Assembly (NCBI GenBank): GCA_026929865.2
Contig: CM049398.1
Location: 24,051,501 to 24,115,500 of the forward strand
DNA: 64,000 nucleotides
Origin: Hyperoplus lanceolatus
Taxonomy: Eukaryota; Chordata; Actinopteri; Uranoscopiformes; Ammodytidae
Direction: 5' to 3'
Under the pieces are notes generated by a model. The model ran no database searches, had not been told where the DNA came from, and was given only the letters and a program-made list of their open reading frames with translations. A program made the position numbers and the translations under genes. Shown here piece by piece: positions 35,223 through 49,042 of the stretch. Position 1 is the stretch's first letter. Every line of letters starts with the position of its first letter.

Positions 35223-38200
35223 GTAATCAGTAAATATATCTTCAGTGTTTCTTTGAACTTGTATACTCAAAATTGGTATAAGTAGGCCTATTATTTCTTC
35301 TGCTGTGATAGCGCCCCCTAAAAAAGGGGACAATCATTATTGATCATTCGAATGGAGCAAAATATGTGTGCTAAGAGGCACTAAAAATCTATTTTGATTT
35401 CAAACAGAATTCCAAGGGGAAACATGAATAAAAAAGGTGCTAACGTAAGAAAGCTAGGCTAGTAAGCATCCCAATGGAAGCCAGTTAGCCCAGCTTCACT
35501 TAGGACTCTGAACGCAAATCTAACAGGATTGACGTCCTACCAAATGTTGACTGTTGTAAATGGACAGAGGTATTACATCACTTTTTGTTATACATAAGCA
35601 GAAATGTGTGTTGTTAAAAAAGGTGAAACATTTTCTTAGGTCTCCTAGCAACACCGACTGTCATACATCTGTCAATCACTGCCATGAGAACCACCCCTTC
35701 CTATTTTGAATAAATGTAAGCCAGTATCCAGTTTTTTTAATTATGAGATGTTGTATTAGCCTATCATTTCATCAGCTGTATTGGTTTACATACAGCGGAG
35801 CTTCACATCTGTGTTTGCAGATGGACATTGTTGTATCTGTGAGACAGCTGGCATGAAATTGAGGAGATGACAGAGGTCTTGTTTGTAGGTCAATTATTAG
35901 TATTCAGTGAACAAAAAATGTTCTGGTGACATTTGTAGCTCACACTTCATCCATACCAGAACCAGCAAAAAGAAACGAGATGCCTGAGAAGTCACACTGC
36001 GAATGATAGTATTAATACACAACGGGTCCTTTGCATTATGGTAAACTCAAGAAAATATAAAAAGATTACAATATGAAAAAAAATAAGAAAGACGTGTTTT
36101 CCTCCTCCTTCAGGTCCGACAGGATACTAAGAAAATCCTGAAATTCTGAGGTCAGTAAAGTTTTCTTTTGCTTTGATGGACTTTAAAGTTATTGATTGCC
36201 TCTGCCTCGCTACCTTTCTAAACATTTATCACCTTTCTGACCTTTCAGAAATGAATTTGTTTTGTAGCCTTGTTGACAAGCAGTTCTATAGGCCTGCGAG
36301 AAAGACTTGGGAGAGTTATGTCTCTAGAAACAAGGCTGCATTCCTTATTTAACCCACACAAAGAGCACAAGTGAAGAGAGAGCCAGCAAACCCAGAAGCT
36401 GTTGTATGTTACCGTTAGGTAAGCGCAGCAGGCAAATTGGATCATGATCAAGCACAGCATTATTGATTGGATTTCTGCGTGGGCCAAGATCCTGAATTTG
36501 TTTGCACATTGACACGGTGAGCAATATCATGACGAGTGTTCCATTGCACAAACACACAAATATACACACACACATGCCACCCCGAGGCAATTCACTGTTA
36601 TAGTGTGGATGCGAGATGTGGAGATTGGGGTAGAAGAATCCAATATCTACATTTTGAGGGGACATTATCAGACCTGAAAAGCATCCACTAATAATTCAAA
36701 CCAGAGTGCAGTATACGGTGCGAGGAAAAGGCGAGCCATCTGAGAGCCATTTCTGTCCCAGCCCCAAAACCTTGAAGTCAATTCTGCCAGGGGAGTCCTT
36801 GCTATCCCAGAAATAATTAAGAGTTGTTTGAGAGCAGCACAAGGAGACAGAAAAGCACTCTATCTGACCCACAACTCTCTGCAGTACAGTACCTCACAGC
36901 AAATATAAATTCATTGGAGAAAGAAGTCAACAGAGACTGACAGAGACAGACTGAGGGAGATTTATGTTTGTTATTCTCAACTCGCAGCTTCTCTCATTTC
37001 ATTTTCCCCCAAGTTTATGAAAAGTACTTTTTTCGTACAGAGAGCATGGGATTTCCACCTACCGGGCGAATGATGCAACCTTGGTTTTTAGGTGTTTGCA
37101 TATTTGACTTTTGGGCACTATATACAGTATCTAAAGCCTTCGGCTAGGTAAGCAGTGATTTGCATTGACCGTCTTGCTTTTTATTACAAAAAGGCACTCA
37201 ATTTACATTTTTCCTCTAGAGAGACCTTCCTCACCTTCACAAATTCTTAATCATCTTAACACAAAGTGTGCAACTTATTAGGACATTCAGCTGGCTCTCT
37301 GGCTAGGTTTGTCTTTTTGCGAGAGTGTCTTGGTTAATGTAAGTCTATTTTCACTGTCTCTCTCATGGAGTATTTGTTCGATAATAAAAATGCATAATAA
37401 CAATTTGCATGAATCCTCAAACTCAACACCTGAATCTTCTGAGGCATCGTGAATATCATTGTTTAGTTGTAGGAGGTGGGGAGGACTGTGCAATTATCCA
37501 CTACTACATTTTACTGTTTTCTAAAGGCACAATAGGTGATCCAAATGTACTCCATCTAGATTCATCCCACGTCTATAGTATTGTAAACACTTTTATCGCG
37601 CATACGATAGTCATTATTATATGATTCTTTCCCACACACTTTGGAACGGGAAACTCTTCTTTTTTAAATTATCCTTAGCACACTTTTATGATCACAGTTT
37701 TATAAATGAAGATTGTTGATTGTTGACGATAAAGGCCATGTAGTTTGTCAGTTTAAAAAAAGACATCATGGTAAAACAAATCCATAATTTCACTTGAATG
37801 ACTTGAATTCAGGAGACATCCTTATCATTGACTGATTGACTTGGAATAAAGCCTGACCTGTCAAATGATCTACACTTCACATAGGGGATGAGCTTGCTCT
37901 TGTCAGAACTCCCTTGGTTTGTTTACGATAGAGTAGTATTATTGATTGTGTCCTGTAAACGAGACCTACCCCTTGGCATCTCTGGCAATGGCAATGTTCT
38001 TGTGTGATGCTATATTGGTCATAAGGCCGTCGCAGTCTCCAAGCCTGTTCAATTGGCTGTCATTTCTTTAAATGATGATACGCCTCTCAGCCAGATTGTG
38101 AGCAAGAAAACACATCTCAAAACTCTTTGAACTCAATCTTTTGTTGCTCAAAATGTGCAGTTAAATTTGAACACATACTGAATAGTCAGTGGTGGAGTTT

Positions 38201-40524
38201 ATCTATGGGGTGTTTGTACTGTGATCCAAGGAGTCATGTGGAGAACAAAGGAAATACCTCTCTTAAGGTGAAAAATATACATGACATATTCCATACTCAT
38301 TGCTTAAACACTCATAAGCACATTTCTATTATTAGCTACCTTCCAGGCGACACTCACACTCCCAAAGGATAGGTAGCCCACAGAAGGCAATGGATTCTTC
38401 AAACCCTGAAGATAAAGCATTTTAGAATATCAATGTATCCACACTGAGTGCATATTACACATTAGAAACATGATGCATCAGCATAAGATCCATCATCACT
38501 TTGGTAGCTTAATGATTTGAATGATTTGAAGGAAACCAAAGCAGCTTGCAATACAGTGGTAAGTTAAACCTGTGCAAAATAGTATTTATACTTATACAGA
38601 TTTGAAAAGCACTGTATACATGTTCTTTAAAAGACTCATGGAAAATACATTAATTTAGGGTCGATCACATAAAATGATGAAGTGTGCTTCCTGCAGCCTG
38701 TTCTATCTGGTTAAAAAGAAGCCGGAAGCATGTAAGATGTAACATATGAAGTGTGCAAGATAAGTATCAGCAATATCGGATAAAAATGTCAATCAAATCT
38801 GGGAGTAAGTGAGGGGAAATCTACGGAGACATTCCTGCATGGTATATATGAGTATACGATAGGAAGTGCTGGTTGGGCCTTGAAATCATTCCAGAATGAA
38901 GCCAACAGCAAACTGATCTAATTGCCTGCTTCTCTGAAGGGGGATTTTTTTCTGAAATTGAAAGTTCCAATGCCATCTCATTTTAGGCTGTCAGAACATC
39001 TATGTAAAGATAACAGAAAATAACACTTTTTGAGGCTGGACTGACTCCATTTCAAATCAAATGACATAAGAGGAGCAATCTATACACTCAGCCCCATGGC
39101 CTGATGGTGTTGGTGTTACCTGAGTGGACTTCAACATGTGGTGAAATGATGTTATCTTAAGCAGACATACTGGAGCAGGTTGGAAAATAAAACGTAAGCC
39201 TATAAGAGTGTGAAGAAAAAGGCGAGCACACAACCTCAGTTCTTGTTAATAGAAGCCAGGGAGTCATGTAGAACGGCAGATATTGTCCACCTATATTTGA
39301 TGGGCACCCCAAGCGTATAGGCACTGTCACCGTCTCAACAGCGAAAGCTCCAAGGTTAATTAAGAGAGCCACTGTCTCCAGGCCCATTCTGCAAGGCTCC
39401 CTCCAATGCAAAAAAAGAGACATAATTAAAGTGACACTTGTTCATTCCCATTTGCGGGCCCTTGATAGTGCGCCCCTGCACCACAGTACAGAGGTTCGGC
39501 GGTGGCAGGGAACATATAGCTGTAGAGCATGAGTGGAATAATTTTTAATTTTCTATGACATCTTAAGGGTTCATCCGTGCGGAATGGTGGTGGGGCTGCA
39601 GGCTGGGCGATTGTGCAGTTTCAGGTTGCAGAGTATGACTCACCTGTGCTCACATAGACACAGTTTTTTTTTTTTTCAAATACCCGCAAATTGCCACATG
39701 AACCAGCTATAATTACAAACACAAGGGTTCACAGATGGATGTTATTTACTGTCAAAACATTATCACTAATGATGTTATTTGTTTTAATCATCTACATTGA
39801 GAAGGCAACATCTCTTAGATACATGCTGAATAAAGCATACTTTTTTTTCTTGAAAATCTCTCCCATTATAATTCCCTTTCCTTTTATTTTGGTAATCGCC
39901 ACCGACACCTGGTATCACAAACTGACAGCTATAATCTCCATCTTCTCTGTAGTATCAAATGTAAACAGGATATTTTTCATTGTGTGCTCTCACACCATTT
40001 AAAAGCTCTCTCTCTCTCTCTCTCTGTCTGTCTTAGACGCTATCTTTTGACCTTCCCCCCACCCGATTCTTAAACCCTTTCTTGACTAAACCGATTTTGC
40101 TCTGGAAGACAGCTTACCATTACGCACAAATTGTCTGCTGGGAGTATGCCCCAGATGTTAAGAGACACGTGTCATTTCCTCCATGATGGTCCTTGCAACG
40201 CTCACCAAAGGATTGTCTGTGTGGTGGCAAGGGAAAGCTGGGATTCCTGCTGTGCTGTCATGTCCCACCAGTCCCCAGTGTAAGATACTCCACTGCACTG
40301 TGTACGGATTCAGCAAACCAGGCTTACAAAGAGAGAGAGAGAGGGCCCTGTGGGAACCTGTGCCCTACTCACTGCACAACAGGTAATTATCACCACCATC
40401 AGTATATTAAGACATGTACTAAAATTAGGAAAATTGACATGTAGATGAGGTGCTGTGCCTGTCAGTATACCCCATGCCTGCACATTGGGCATGCACAACA
40501 CGGAATAAGTACATATGAAAGTTC

Positions 40525-40561
<37 letters not shown>

Positions 40562-41440
40562 TCAACGCTGATGCAATTGCCAAGTAGATGCTGCAGCATA
40601 AGGATGGGGGAATCTCAGTCACCAGTAATTTTGACACCAGCAGATTAGGATGCAAAGGACGTCCTGCAGTGTTTTTTTATTAACATATGCCATCACAACA
40701 GGTTGGGGGGGGGGTGGGTCAGCGTTGCCTAGCAGAGCATCACCAGTGCTGCAAAATGTATTTGTTGAATCAACACTGCCTTTCTCAGCTCCGGTAACTT
40801 CCTGCCTGGTCGGCCTGTTAGTACTCAACGTAACACTGATGCCAATTTAGCATGGGATGTCTGCTTCAAAATTAGCTCATAACTCTTCTGTATACCAACC
40901 TCACAGGGAAATATAATTTGGTAATTTATACTGTTCAGTTCTTCATTTCTGCTCCAGCTGTAAAGCCTGAATGTTATTTTCTTTGTAAATGGTTAGCATA
41001 ATGAAGCTAAATCAAAGCTTAACCTTACCAGATAGTGTGGGCAATGCAATATTTTCAATTGATCAGTGGTGCTCTGTTTAAACTATAATCAATATTGTAT
41101 TATCCAAATGTATGAAATGTCATTGTTGCTTGAGGTGATAAACAAAAAAACAGAATCATTATCTGATTGTGCCACCGTGCTCTTTCCGAAGATGAGTCCC
41201 AAAGTTTGGGGCTCGCTAAAATTGCATACAGGTGGCAGTAATGCAATTACTACCGATGCCAACCTCCATAAAACACCAAAAATGAAGAAGAAGAACCATG
41301 ACTTATGAGGAAGACGACCTGTTAGCAAAACCAGGATTTTGTTTGATGGTGTAAAGCTAGTCTTAAACAGCACCAAAGTAAGCACTTTGAGCACTAAGCA
41401 AAGGCAAGATGGCTTGGATGTCAAGCACCACCCTCCTGCA
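35223..41440. other. Long gene-free stretch
   Basis: No gene, RNA gene or delimitable transposon was recognised. It holds short microsatellites (CA at 40528-40557, TC near 40007-40025). The segment near 39340-39520 is moderately GC-rich, with TTAATTAAG and CATAATTAAAG motifs that could mark a conserved element. All open frames are short, without family features or splice context. Confidence 0.4.
40528..40557. repeat. (CA)n microsatellite
   Basis: A short CA run with a TA interruption at its right end. Confidence 0.95.
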
Positions 41441-43500
41441 GGTTGCAGCGAGATGCCTCTCCATTTTCACTACGGATGTAATATATTTTTGTCCAAAAGT
41501 GGAATTTGCGGCGCTGTTTCCCCGTTATCTCTTTGAACATTTCCCATTCATTCTCTACGGTAGTTTTTTGCCAACTGCTGGCAAGTTTCTTGAGATATCT
41601 CGGTAAAACATTATACACATGTATATGTCAATCCCATAAGGCTGTGTACAAAATTTGGTCATGATAGGTTGGAAATCCATAAAGTAGATGTCACGTGACT
41701 ATATTTCAGTTTATGAAATTTAGTTGAAAAAGAAATATCATGGCTGACCCCTATGGTCATATAGGCCCACTCCCAAATGACTCCCTAGGCACTCCCACTC
41801 CGTGAGCGAGTGTGACTCGCTGTGGAGTCACACTCGCGGCTGTGAAGTACCACTCGATCGTTAAGGGCGAGGGTATAACAACGGTGCGGCTTTGGCAAGC
41901 CCTCGCCTTTGCCAGACGGAAACAGGAAGAAGACACTAGTTTGTTTTAGTCTTTAAGTCTTTATTTCTCACCCTAAAATAGAATTCCACCACATTTATAT
42001 TTGACCTGAAACACTCTTTACAACATATTCAGCTTCGCATGTAAGAGTAAAATGTAGTATTGAATAAAAACATACTCACTCCCATGCTTTTTTGGCTGCA
42101 TAATTTATTTGTTGTTAAACATTTTCTAACTGCATATTCTTAATTTTACCAGCTCAGTCTGTAGTGGAGAACACGGGTGGGTGTTTGATCCGCTGTTTAA
42201 TCATCCTTTTAGTTTACATGCGCAGCAGCATACACAACCAGGGAAAATAATAATAGTCTGCTAAAGCATGTATTCCACTTGTCATGATCTGCCATTACGA
42301 CCGGCGAATCGCGGCAGTTAATTAGCGTGCATACATTGTAATTCACTGCAAGGGTGGTCATAAATAAGAAAAGTCATGCGCTCCAGCTGACTGACGTCAC
42401 CGCCGCTATTACTACCCCTCATCAGCTGTACCAGAAACACAAATCTTACTAACAATTTAAGGAAATAATAATCACTGTCCCTTACTAACTTGTGGGCATT
42501 CTCTTCATCTGCTTCGTTTGATCTTTTTCCACGCCTTGAAAATACACTAACGGTAGACAAGTGGCATAATCAAATCAACAAGTGTAAAACAACATGTTCG
42601 TTCCGAAATTGTAGGCTACCCTCCGGTTCCGTCATTAAGGGCTATGCATAAAAATAATCAATCAAATGTCTGTTTGAGGTAAGAGTAGCTACGTTTCATT
42701 TATAATTCGGGAAACAAACTCCTTGGAACTCTCATTTGTAAGTTAGCTCCTCCATTCCGGACATAATTGATTGGCGGACACCTGTGTCAAACGTAGGGCT
42801 GAGCCAACGTCGATGCAGACTCGATGATCGAGGGCTTTATCACCCACTTACACTCGAGACTCGATGGTTTGGGACGACACTCAATATGGCGGGCCCTCCC
42901 CGTGAACGCGCAAACGGAGGGATAGTGGATAGGGTTAGGGTGTAGGGGGTGGATCTAGATTGGGCCATAGGCTTTATAGTAGTGCACCACGAGCTGTACG
43001 TGTGTAAGATTTGGCGCCCCCTATGGGTTAGACTCGAAAGGCCTTGGGTGACATGCTACCGCACATGTTCTGCACATATCCAGCAAGTTTTCTGATGATA
43101 CGACCTATGGTCAATGATTTATGGTCAAATAGCTGCTAAGCCCTGCCCCTGAGTAAACGTTTTGAACGTTTTCAAGCCCTACTTATCTTTTACGGACATC
43201 TGTATCTCTCCCCCGATGCTTCTTCATCAAGTTGGTGTTGATTGTGTAAAATTTGAGAACATTTTGGTAAAAAACTTTTTAAGGTCATGCTGATTAGCGA
43301 AAAATATTTCCAGGCGGACATATATGGTCCCAGAGGCTTGTTTTGTAGAGCACCCTCATTTGTACCTGTGTGAGAAATTTCTAGACACTAGGACCTACGG
43401 TGTGAGGGGCGTGGCCTCTCAAACTGTTTTCACTCGGGCCTTAATAACAGCACCACCTTGTGGCGGATTGCTTAAAAAAGAAATAACACATTTTGCATTT
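41441..43500. repeat. Unclassified interspersed-repeat-like DNA
   Basis: Two blocks (about 41441-41960 and 42880-43500) have the style of old teleost interspersed repeats. They include phrases such as TACAAAATTTGGTCATGATAG, GGCGTGGCCTCTCAAACTG and CAGCACCACCTTGTGG, and a short GGATAGGGTTAGGGTGTAGG stretch near 42920. A local palindrome, GTGTGACTCGCTG…GAGTCACAC, lies at 41808-41836. No TIR or TSD pair could be fixed, so the class is unknown. No coding frame is convincing. Confidence 0.35.
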
Positions 43501-44162
43501 CTGCACGTAAAAACGGAAATAATAAGATAAAGTATGGTGGATAACAATTATTGCTCTGCACTTAATTAAATAAAATAGCTGGTATTTAGAGTCAAATAAG
43601 ATTCCAGTTGTAAATGTACGAGAAGATCTCAAATAAAAAAAAAATTATATACTGTTTGAGATTATAAATGTATACATCTAATTATTTGACATTATAAATG
43701 TGCAAGAATAAAATCATCTGAGATTTATGTCACAAATTTACAAGAAAATATAGATGCTGACTCTTACAATGTATTTGATAGATTTTAACTGTGCTGTTCC
43801 TATTACTGATGCATCATTTGCCTGCAGGCTTTACGTTACGTTAGCGAAGTATACTTAGGCCTACATGATTTTGCTTATTTTACTGTCAACAGAGTTGCCT
43901 ATAAAATCGAAAAAAAAAAATATTTTAAATGTACTTGTTTGTGTGTGTGTGGGTACGCATGTGTGAATGTGAATTATTGTCTACATTCGTCCATGTTCAG
44001 GGAGGGTCAGGAGCCCTGCCAGAAATCCTGGACCTTCTGACAACAGTTTAATCGGGACCCTGAAACAGCAAATGTCGATAATCCTTTGCATTGCCCAGGG
44101 CCGAGCTCTTTGCCCCTTGAATTATTCAGTTTTTTCTTTCCCGTTCAACATCCCCCTGAGAT

Positions 44163-44328
44163 TAGTCTGGCATGACCACTTCCGCCAGCGTCTATTCGCT
44201 TGCGGCGGCAAGCTACGCAGCCCTGACGCAGCCCCCTCCTTTTCCGGTTGCTGGCTTTACCCTATTGTGATCCCCCTCAAATTCGGAAACAATTCGCTCA
44301 CAGTCAACCCGTGTGCTTATGTGCAGCG

Positions 44329-44384
<56 letters not shown>

Positions 44385-45269
44385 GTGTGAGAAGTCACAT
44401 TACTGTAGACAGAAATAAAGTGTGGCAATACTTAATAATATTGGCGGCGGTGGTACGGGACACAGCCTAGCCTAGCTGTCCAACTTCATTGTACAACTAC
44501 CCCCGGGCAGAAATACCATCATAAACTCTGGAAAATGAAGCGTGGGGGTTTGAATTGAGCACCGGACCTTATAACCAGCTAGATTAAGATCCGCCGTTCC
44601 CTTTCTTTGGTGAATTAGGGACTAAGCAGCGGTGTTTTAGCGACGGGGAAAGATTCCAACGGCTTCCACTATCACCTAGCAACTCTTACGGCTACTTGCT
44701 GCAGTTGGTGTAGCGCTCACAACGTCAAAACCCTGTTCTGCCTGTAAACAGACGGACTACGGCTCTGACTACAGCGATAGGAGGTGGTGACATAAGTTCT
44801 CGAATGCTAAAAATTCTACTCGACCGCCGTAGCCTTGCCTCTCAACCACCGATGATAATGTTACCAGAGATAACACTACGTGGCTAGTTAACTCCGGTTA
44901 AGTTATCCCGTGAGCTCCTCGGGGGCTAAAATGTATGGTGTCTTGACATGCTGGTTAGAAAGCAACACACTATGTATATTTCTTTTGTCTTTAATAGTTT
45001 TTGTGTGGCGTTTGCGGGTTTAGCCATTTCTCTGACAGTCTCTGGACGTGAAGACGTTCCATCAAAATAAGTCCCCCCCGGCACTATTTTGCAGGACACC
45101 GCTGCTGCTTCCCGGGGTTAGCCCCGCCCTAGATGATTGTGATTGGTTTAAACAAATACAAACAGGCTAGCCCAGTTTCCCCCGGTTTCCCCACCCGAAT
45201 AGACGGCTCTAAACAGAGTGCTTCCAGACCATACTACTTGCTGTAGTTTGGTCTGGCTTTGCGAGACTA
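44163..45269 (+). mobile_element. Mutator-like element with 9-bp TSD, copy 2 (long form)
   Basis: It has the same ends as 9864-10089: TAGTCTGGC at the left and GCGAGACTA at the right. The perfect 9-bp target duplication is CCCTGAGAT (44154-44162 and 45270-45278). Only the outer ~90 and ~160 bp are shared with the short copy. The central ~860 bp (about 44250-45108) is absent there. It includes a CA microsatellite (44339-44381) and unique sequence of higher GC content. No transposase is evident. The centre could be the ancestral interior or host DNA captured in Pack-MULE fashion. Confidence 0.8.
44339..44381. repeat. (CA)n microsatellite
   Basis: A CA run inside the long Mutator-like element. 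Confidence 0.96.
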
Positions 45270-45296
45270 CCCTGAGATAGCCCATAAAAAATACTG

Positions 45297-46088
45297 CACT
45301 GTAAGAAATTTCCCTGTAAAAAAACATTAATCAACTGGCAGCAGGGTTGCCATTTTCTTACTGTTAAATTAACATTATTTGACTGTCACTAAAATTGACA
45401 GGATTATACTGTTAATGAAAAAAGGGATGAACCTGGACTAAATGTTTGTTATATTGTTTGCACCGTGAGCGAAGGGGATGTTATATTTCATTGGGCAGAT
45501 CTGTTTCATTCCATATGTAAATTTACTATGTCCCCTATTTGTTCAAATGCTAAACCCAGAGAGCAGCTTCTGTTTGTTACTTCAAGACACTTTTTACAAT
45601 ATTAAGTTCAATGGAATGATTCATTTCTATTGTAAATTGTCTCCTGAGTTGAACTAGGGATCTTGTTTAAGATTTCCACAAACCGTTTGTTATAACCAAA
45701 AATAACAGTTAGTTCACACAGAAAAGTTTTATTTAAACAAAATGCATAGTGAGGTAATGGAATGAAACATCCCCAAGTAAACTTAACCAGAGGATATACA
45801 GTAAACAACACTTATTAGTTAAGATGTGGATGGATGAGGATTAATGAAGAAAACTGTATAAGCTTCACATGTGCAGGCAGCTCATGTCAAGTTGTCCCTT
45901 CCAAGTTTGATGGTAAATTAACAGGAAAGTTCAGTATTTTTGAAAAACATTACCGTTCCTTAATATAACAGCAAAGGACTGTAATTTAACAGACTACCTT
46001 TTATCTTAACAGTTAAATGCTGTTTTTATAAATAACAGGTAAATGCTGTTGAAATCCTGCTGTAAATTTACAGCAATTGTTTACAGTG
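45297..46088 (-). mobile_element. CACTG-ended (CMC/EnSpm-like) transposon, copy 2, inverted
   Basis: It begins CACTGTAAGAAATTTCCCTG and ends GCAATTGTTTACAGTG, so it lies opposite to copies 1 and 3. The 2-bp flanks are TG and TG (45295-45296 and 46089-46090). At 792 bp it lacks about 200 bp of the interior present in copy 1. It starts only 18 bp after the TSD of the neighbouring Mutator-like element. Confidence 0.75.
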
Positions 46089-47399
46089 TGGGCTTGGGCC
46101 AGTCAAAACTTTCTGGCATTGAAGGTTGGATTAGTATGAAACATTATCAGTGCTTGTGGGAGGGGCTGACATCAGTCATGACCAACACATTTTATTTTCA
46201 TTCTGTCCCCTGAAAGCAGTTCACTTTGTTCTACAGCATTTTGAAAAAAATGATGGAGAGAATAATCCACATTGATGTGAATGCACAGTGCCTTAGACTA
46301 ATCCAGACTGAACAGAAAACACACATTTGTGTGAGTTGTTGTCTAAACAGAACCCACGACTGGAATCTTTGGCCTTTTTTGGAGGGAATCTAGGTCCATA
46401 CAATCCCCAATGTATGCTATGTTGTATCATGGAACAACATAGCAATCGGACATGCATGCAGTGTATATGTGTTCTAATTAAAATGTTATAAATATGATCT
46501 TATACACTCTTATACAGAACACTGCATCATCAGTATACTGACCCAACTCCTGCTCCTTCGCATGCAGTTATCTCTAGACTAAGGCAAGGCAGGTACTATA
46601 GCCTACATCAGACTTAGAAAGGCACAGTTGACAAAATGCCTAAATGGCGCAGTACGCAAAAACAGTTTCAAGCAACTAGACAGTGTGATTTTATTGATCC
46701 AAAGACCCACAATGCATGAGTAAATGTAGATAACTTATTGATTAGAAAAATATAATAGCCCAACCTATAGCCTGAAGATGATGCCTTGTATGAAAAGATC
46801 TATATTGTTAATACTGAATTTAGAACTCACTAGCCTCAAACTTTCACATACTATGTCATAACGTTTTGTTGTAGCTACGTTGATACAGTGTTTGTCTCAT
46901 AACAGATTGGATACCTAATTTTTCTTGCCTGGCTCCTTAACAACGACCTTACATTTACATCCGAGGGTGTATTGACTTTGATTAATGAGCCAAACTATAT
47001 TTTCAGGATATGCAGTATAATGAACTGAAGATGAGCCAACCTTTGCCTGTGATTGTATATTATAACGTTTATAAGATTTACCTGTAATTATAATCTTCAT
47101 TTCTCATGTCTCAAATAAAAACCCTCATTATTATACTGTCAGTTTAATTTTTTTATTTGATGTGTCTGTCAATTTTAATCCCTCTTGTAAAAAGTTACAC
47201 CATGGTTGTCATGGTTATAGCCATGTCTGTGGTAGCTAGTCACAAATGTTGTGATCACCCCACAAGAAGATGACGAACAAGAAAGGGGAAACAAAGTATA
47301 TTTGGTCATCTGTTTTTCATCGTTTCAGCACATACTCTGAATACATCAAAATGTTTGGAAAATATAGGGGAATGGTTGGGGAACTTTCTGTGTTAATGG

Positions 47400-47406
47400 T
47401 GTGTGT

Positions 47407-47452
<46 letters not shown>
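47400..47452. repeat. (GT)n microsatellite
   Basis: A GT run with a single GGGT interruption near its start. Confidence 0.95.
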
Positions 47453-47454
<2 letters not shown>

Positions 47455-47997
47455 ATATGCTAGGCATGGAGGAAGTGTCTGGAAACTGTTTGTCATCCTA
47501 CACAGCAGACAATGAGGCCAGAGGGCAGCGGATGGCACAATGTGTCCAGCTAATACAGGCCTAATAAGGGCTACAGAGACTTGTTAGTCAGACACAAGGC
47601 CCTAGTGGTGCTTCAGCTGATGGTCCAATGCTTGTGCTCCGTGCCAAAAGCTTTCCAGTCAGAAGCACGGTATAATCTGACTCATTTCACTAGACTGCAT
47701 TGGTTGCGCCAGAGCACACTGGGATTCCGGAGGCTGTAACATTATCATTGTTATTATTACCATCATTATGTTGACAGTACGTTTACAAAAAAAAAAACTT
47801 ATTATTCACAGCAACATCTTTTGAAAATCATTAAATATAAGTTTTAGAAAAGCGAAGTCAGAATAGAAGTGGTCTCCAAATAGACCCAATTGACCCTCTC
47901 GTCTCGTCACTGGCGGACACAAAATTAATTAAAGCCAGGCTTGTCTCTGGAGCATATTCTCTAATAAGTAGCTCATCGCCCTTCTGACATTTCAGAT

Positions 47998-48008
47998 GTG
48001 TGTGTGCG

Positions 48009-48044
<36 letters not shown>
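47998..48044. repeat. (GT)n microsatellite
   Basis: A GT run with two GC interruptions. Confidence 0.93.
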
Positions 48045-48046
<2 letters not shown>

Positions 48047-49042
48047 TGTCTCATGCATCTCTTCCCAAACAGCCACAGACTGGGTTTTTTCTCAGTAGCC
48101 AAGATCAAAGGAACATAAACAAGGTTCATTACAAACTTTGTGGGAGATGGAGTCAAGCTTACATCCAGTCTTCATCGCAATGCAAACAGATCACAGCTGA
48201 ATTCAATAGAAATGTGTCTATAAATGTGTGGAGTAAGCAGTGTTGTTTGAGATTCAGTGTGTAAACGGCAAAGGAATTGCATTTGAGTCTAAATGTAACA
48301 GCCATGGCGTATTACCTGCAATAATGAAATGTATGAGGTGCTTCTCCTGTTTAAACATTAAATTATGACTTTCTTTTTTCAATACTGGATTCGTTTGAGT
48401 AGACTGGAACAGAATTTCACAAGCGTAAAGCATAAAATGTGAGCATAGTTGTATAAAATAAATTTCTTTAGACGCCTAGCCTGATTAAACCTTGACACGT
48501 AAAAAAATATGTCATGTACATTCCCAACCCTTTGTCCAACCTACACAATAAAATACAGACAAATACGAATGGATTCAGCGAGACCTTGGTTCCTATACAG
48601 CAGTTACACACATGCCTCATTAGCAGCCAGCCCGATACTGGTGGGTGGTAGCTGACAGTGGAGTGTAGCTTGTTGTCTTCACTTAGCTCCATCAGCAGAA
48701 AGCGAGGAAAACATGCCGACACTGTCTGCAAGGTCCGGTTCTCAGATCACTGAGATGCCTCCCCTAGAGAAACGGACAGACCATGTCAAATAGGACTAAA
48801 TTGTGTTCGCCCTTGACAAGAACTCAAGAGTTTTCAACAGATTCCAGAAACAAAAAACAGAAAAGTGTATTGTTTGTTACAGTTTTCTCCACAGATGAAG
48901 TAGCTTTAAATGACTTGTTCTGATGCATTATTTACGAGAAAAGGAAATGACAAGAATACAATAATAATGGTGAAATTTTAAAAGTAATAACAGAGAACCG
49001 CATAGCAAAATGCCCGAAAGGGAATCAAAGGGAAAACACATA

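Larger units (their letters stand above)
46089..49040. other. Gene-free stretch with two GT microsatellites
   Basis: Nothing coding was recognised. GT repeats lie at about 47400-47452 and 47998-48044. The remaining sequence is unique-looking, AT-rich intergenic DNA. Confidence 0.45.

Noticed and set aside
42780..42900. GTAGGGCTGAGCC and GACTCGATG repeats as a hAT end
   Set aside because: No matching opposite terminus or 8-bp duplication could be found.
45608..45811. Minus- or plus-strand frames within the CACTG elements as a transposase
   Set aside because: They are 60-70 residues with no transposase motif and are disrupted differently in the three copies.
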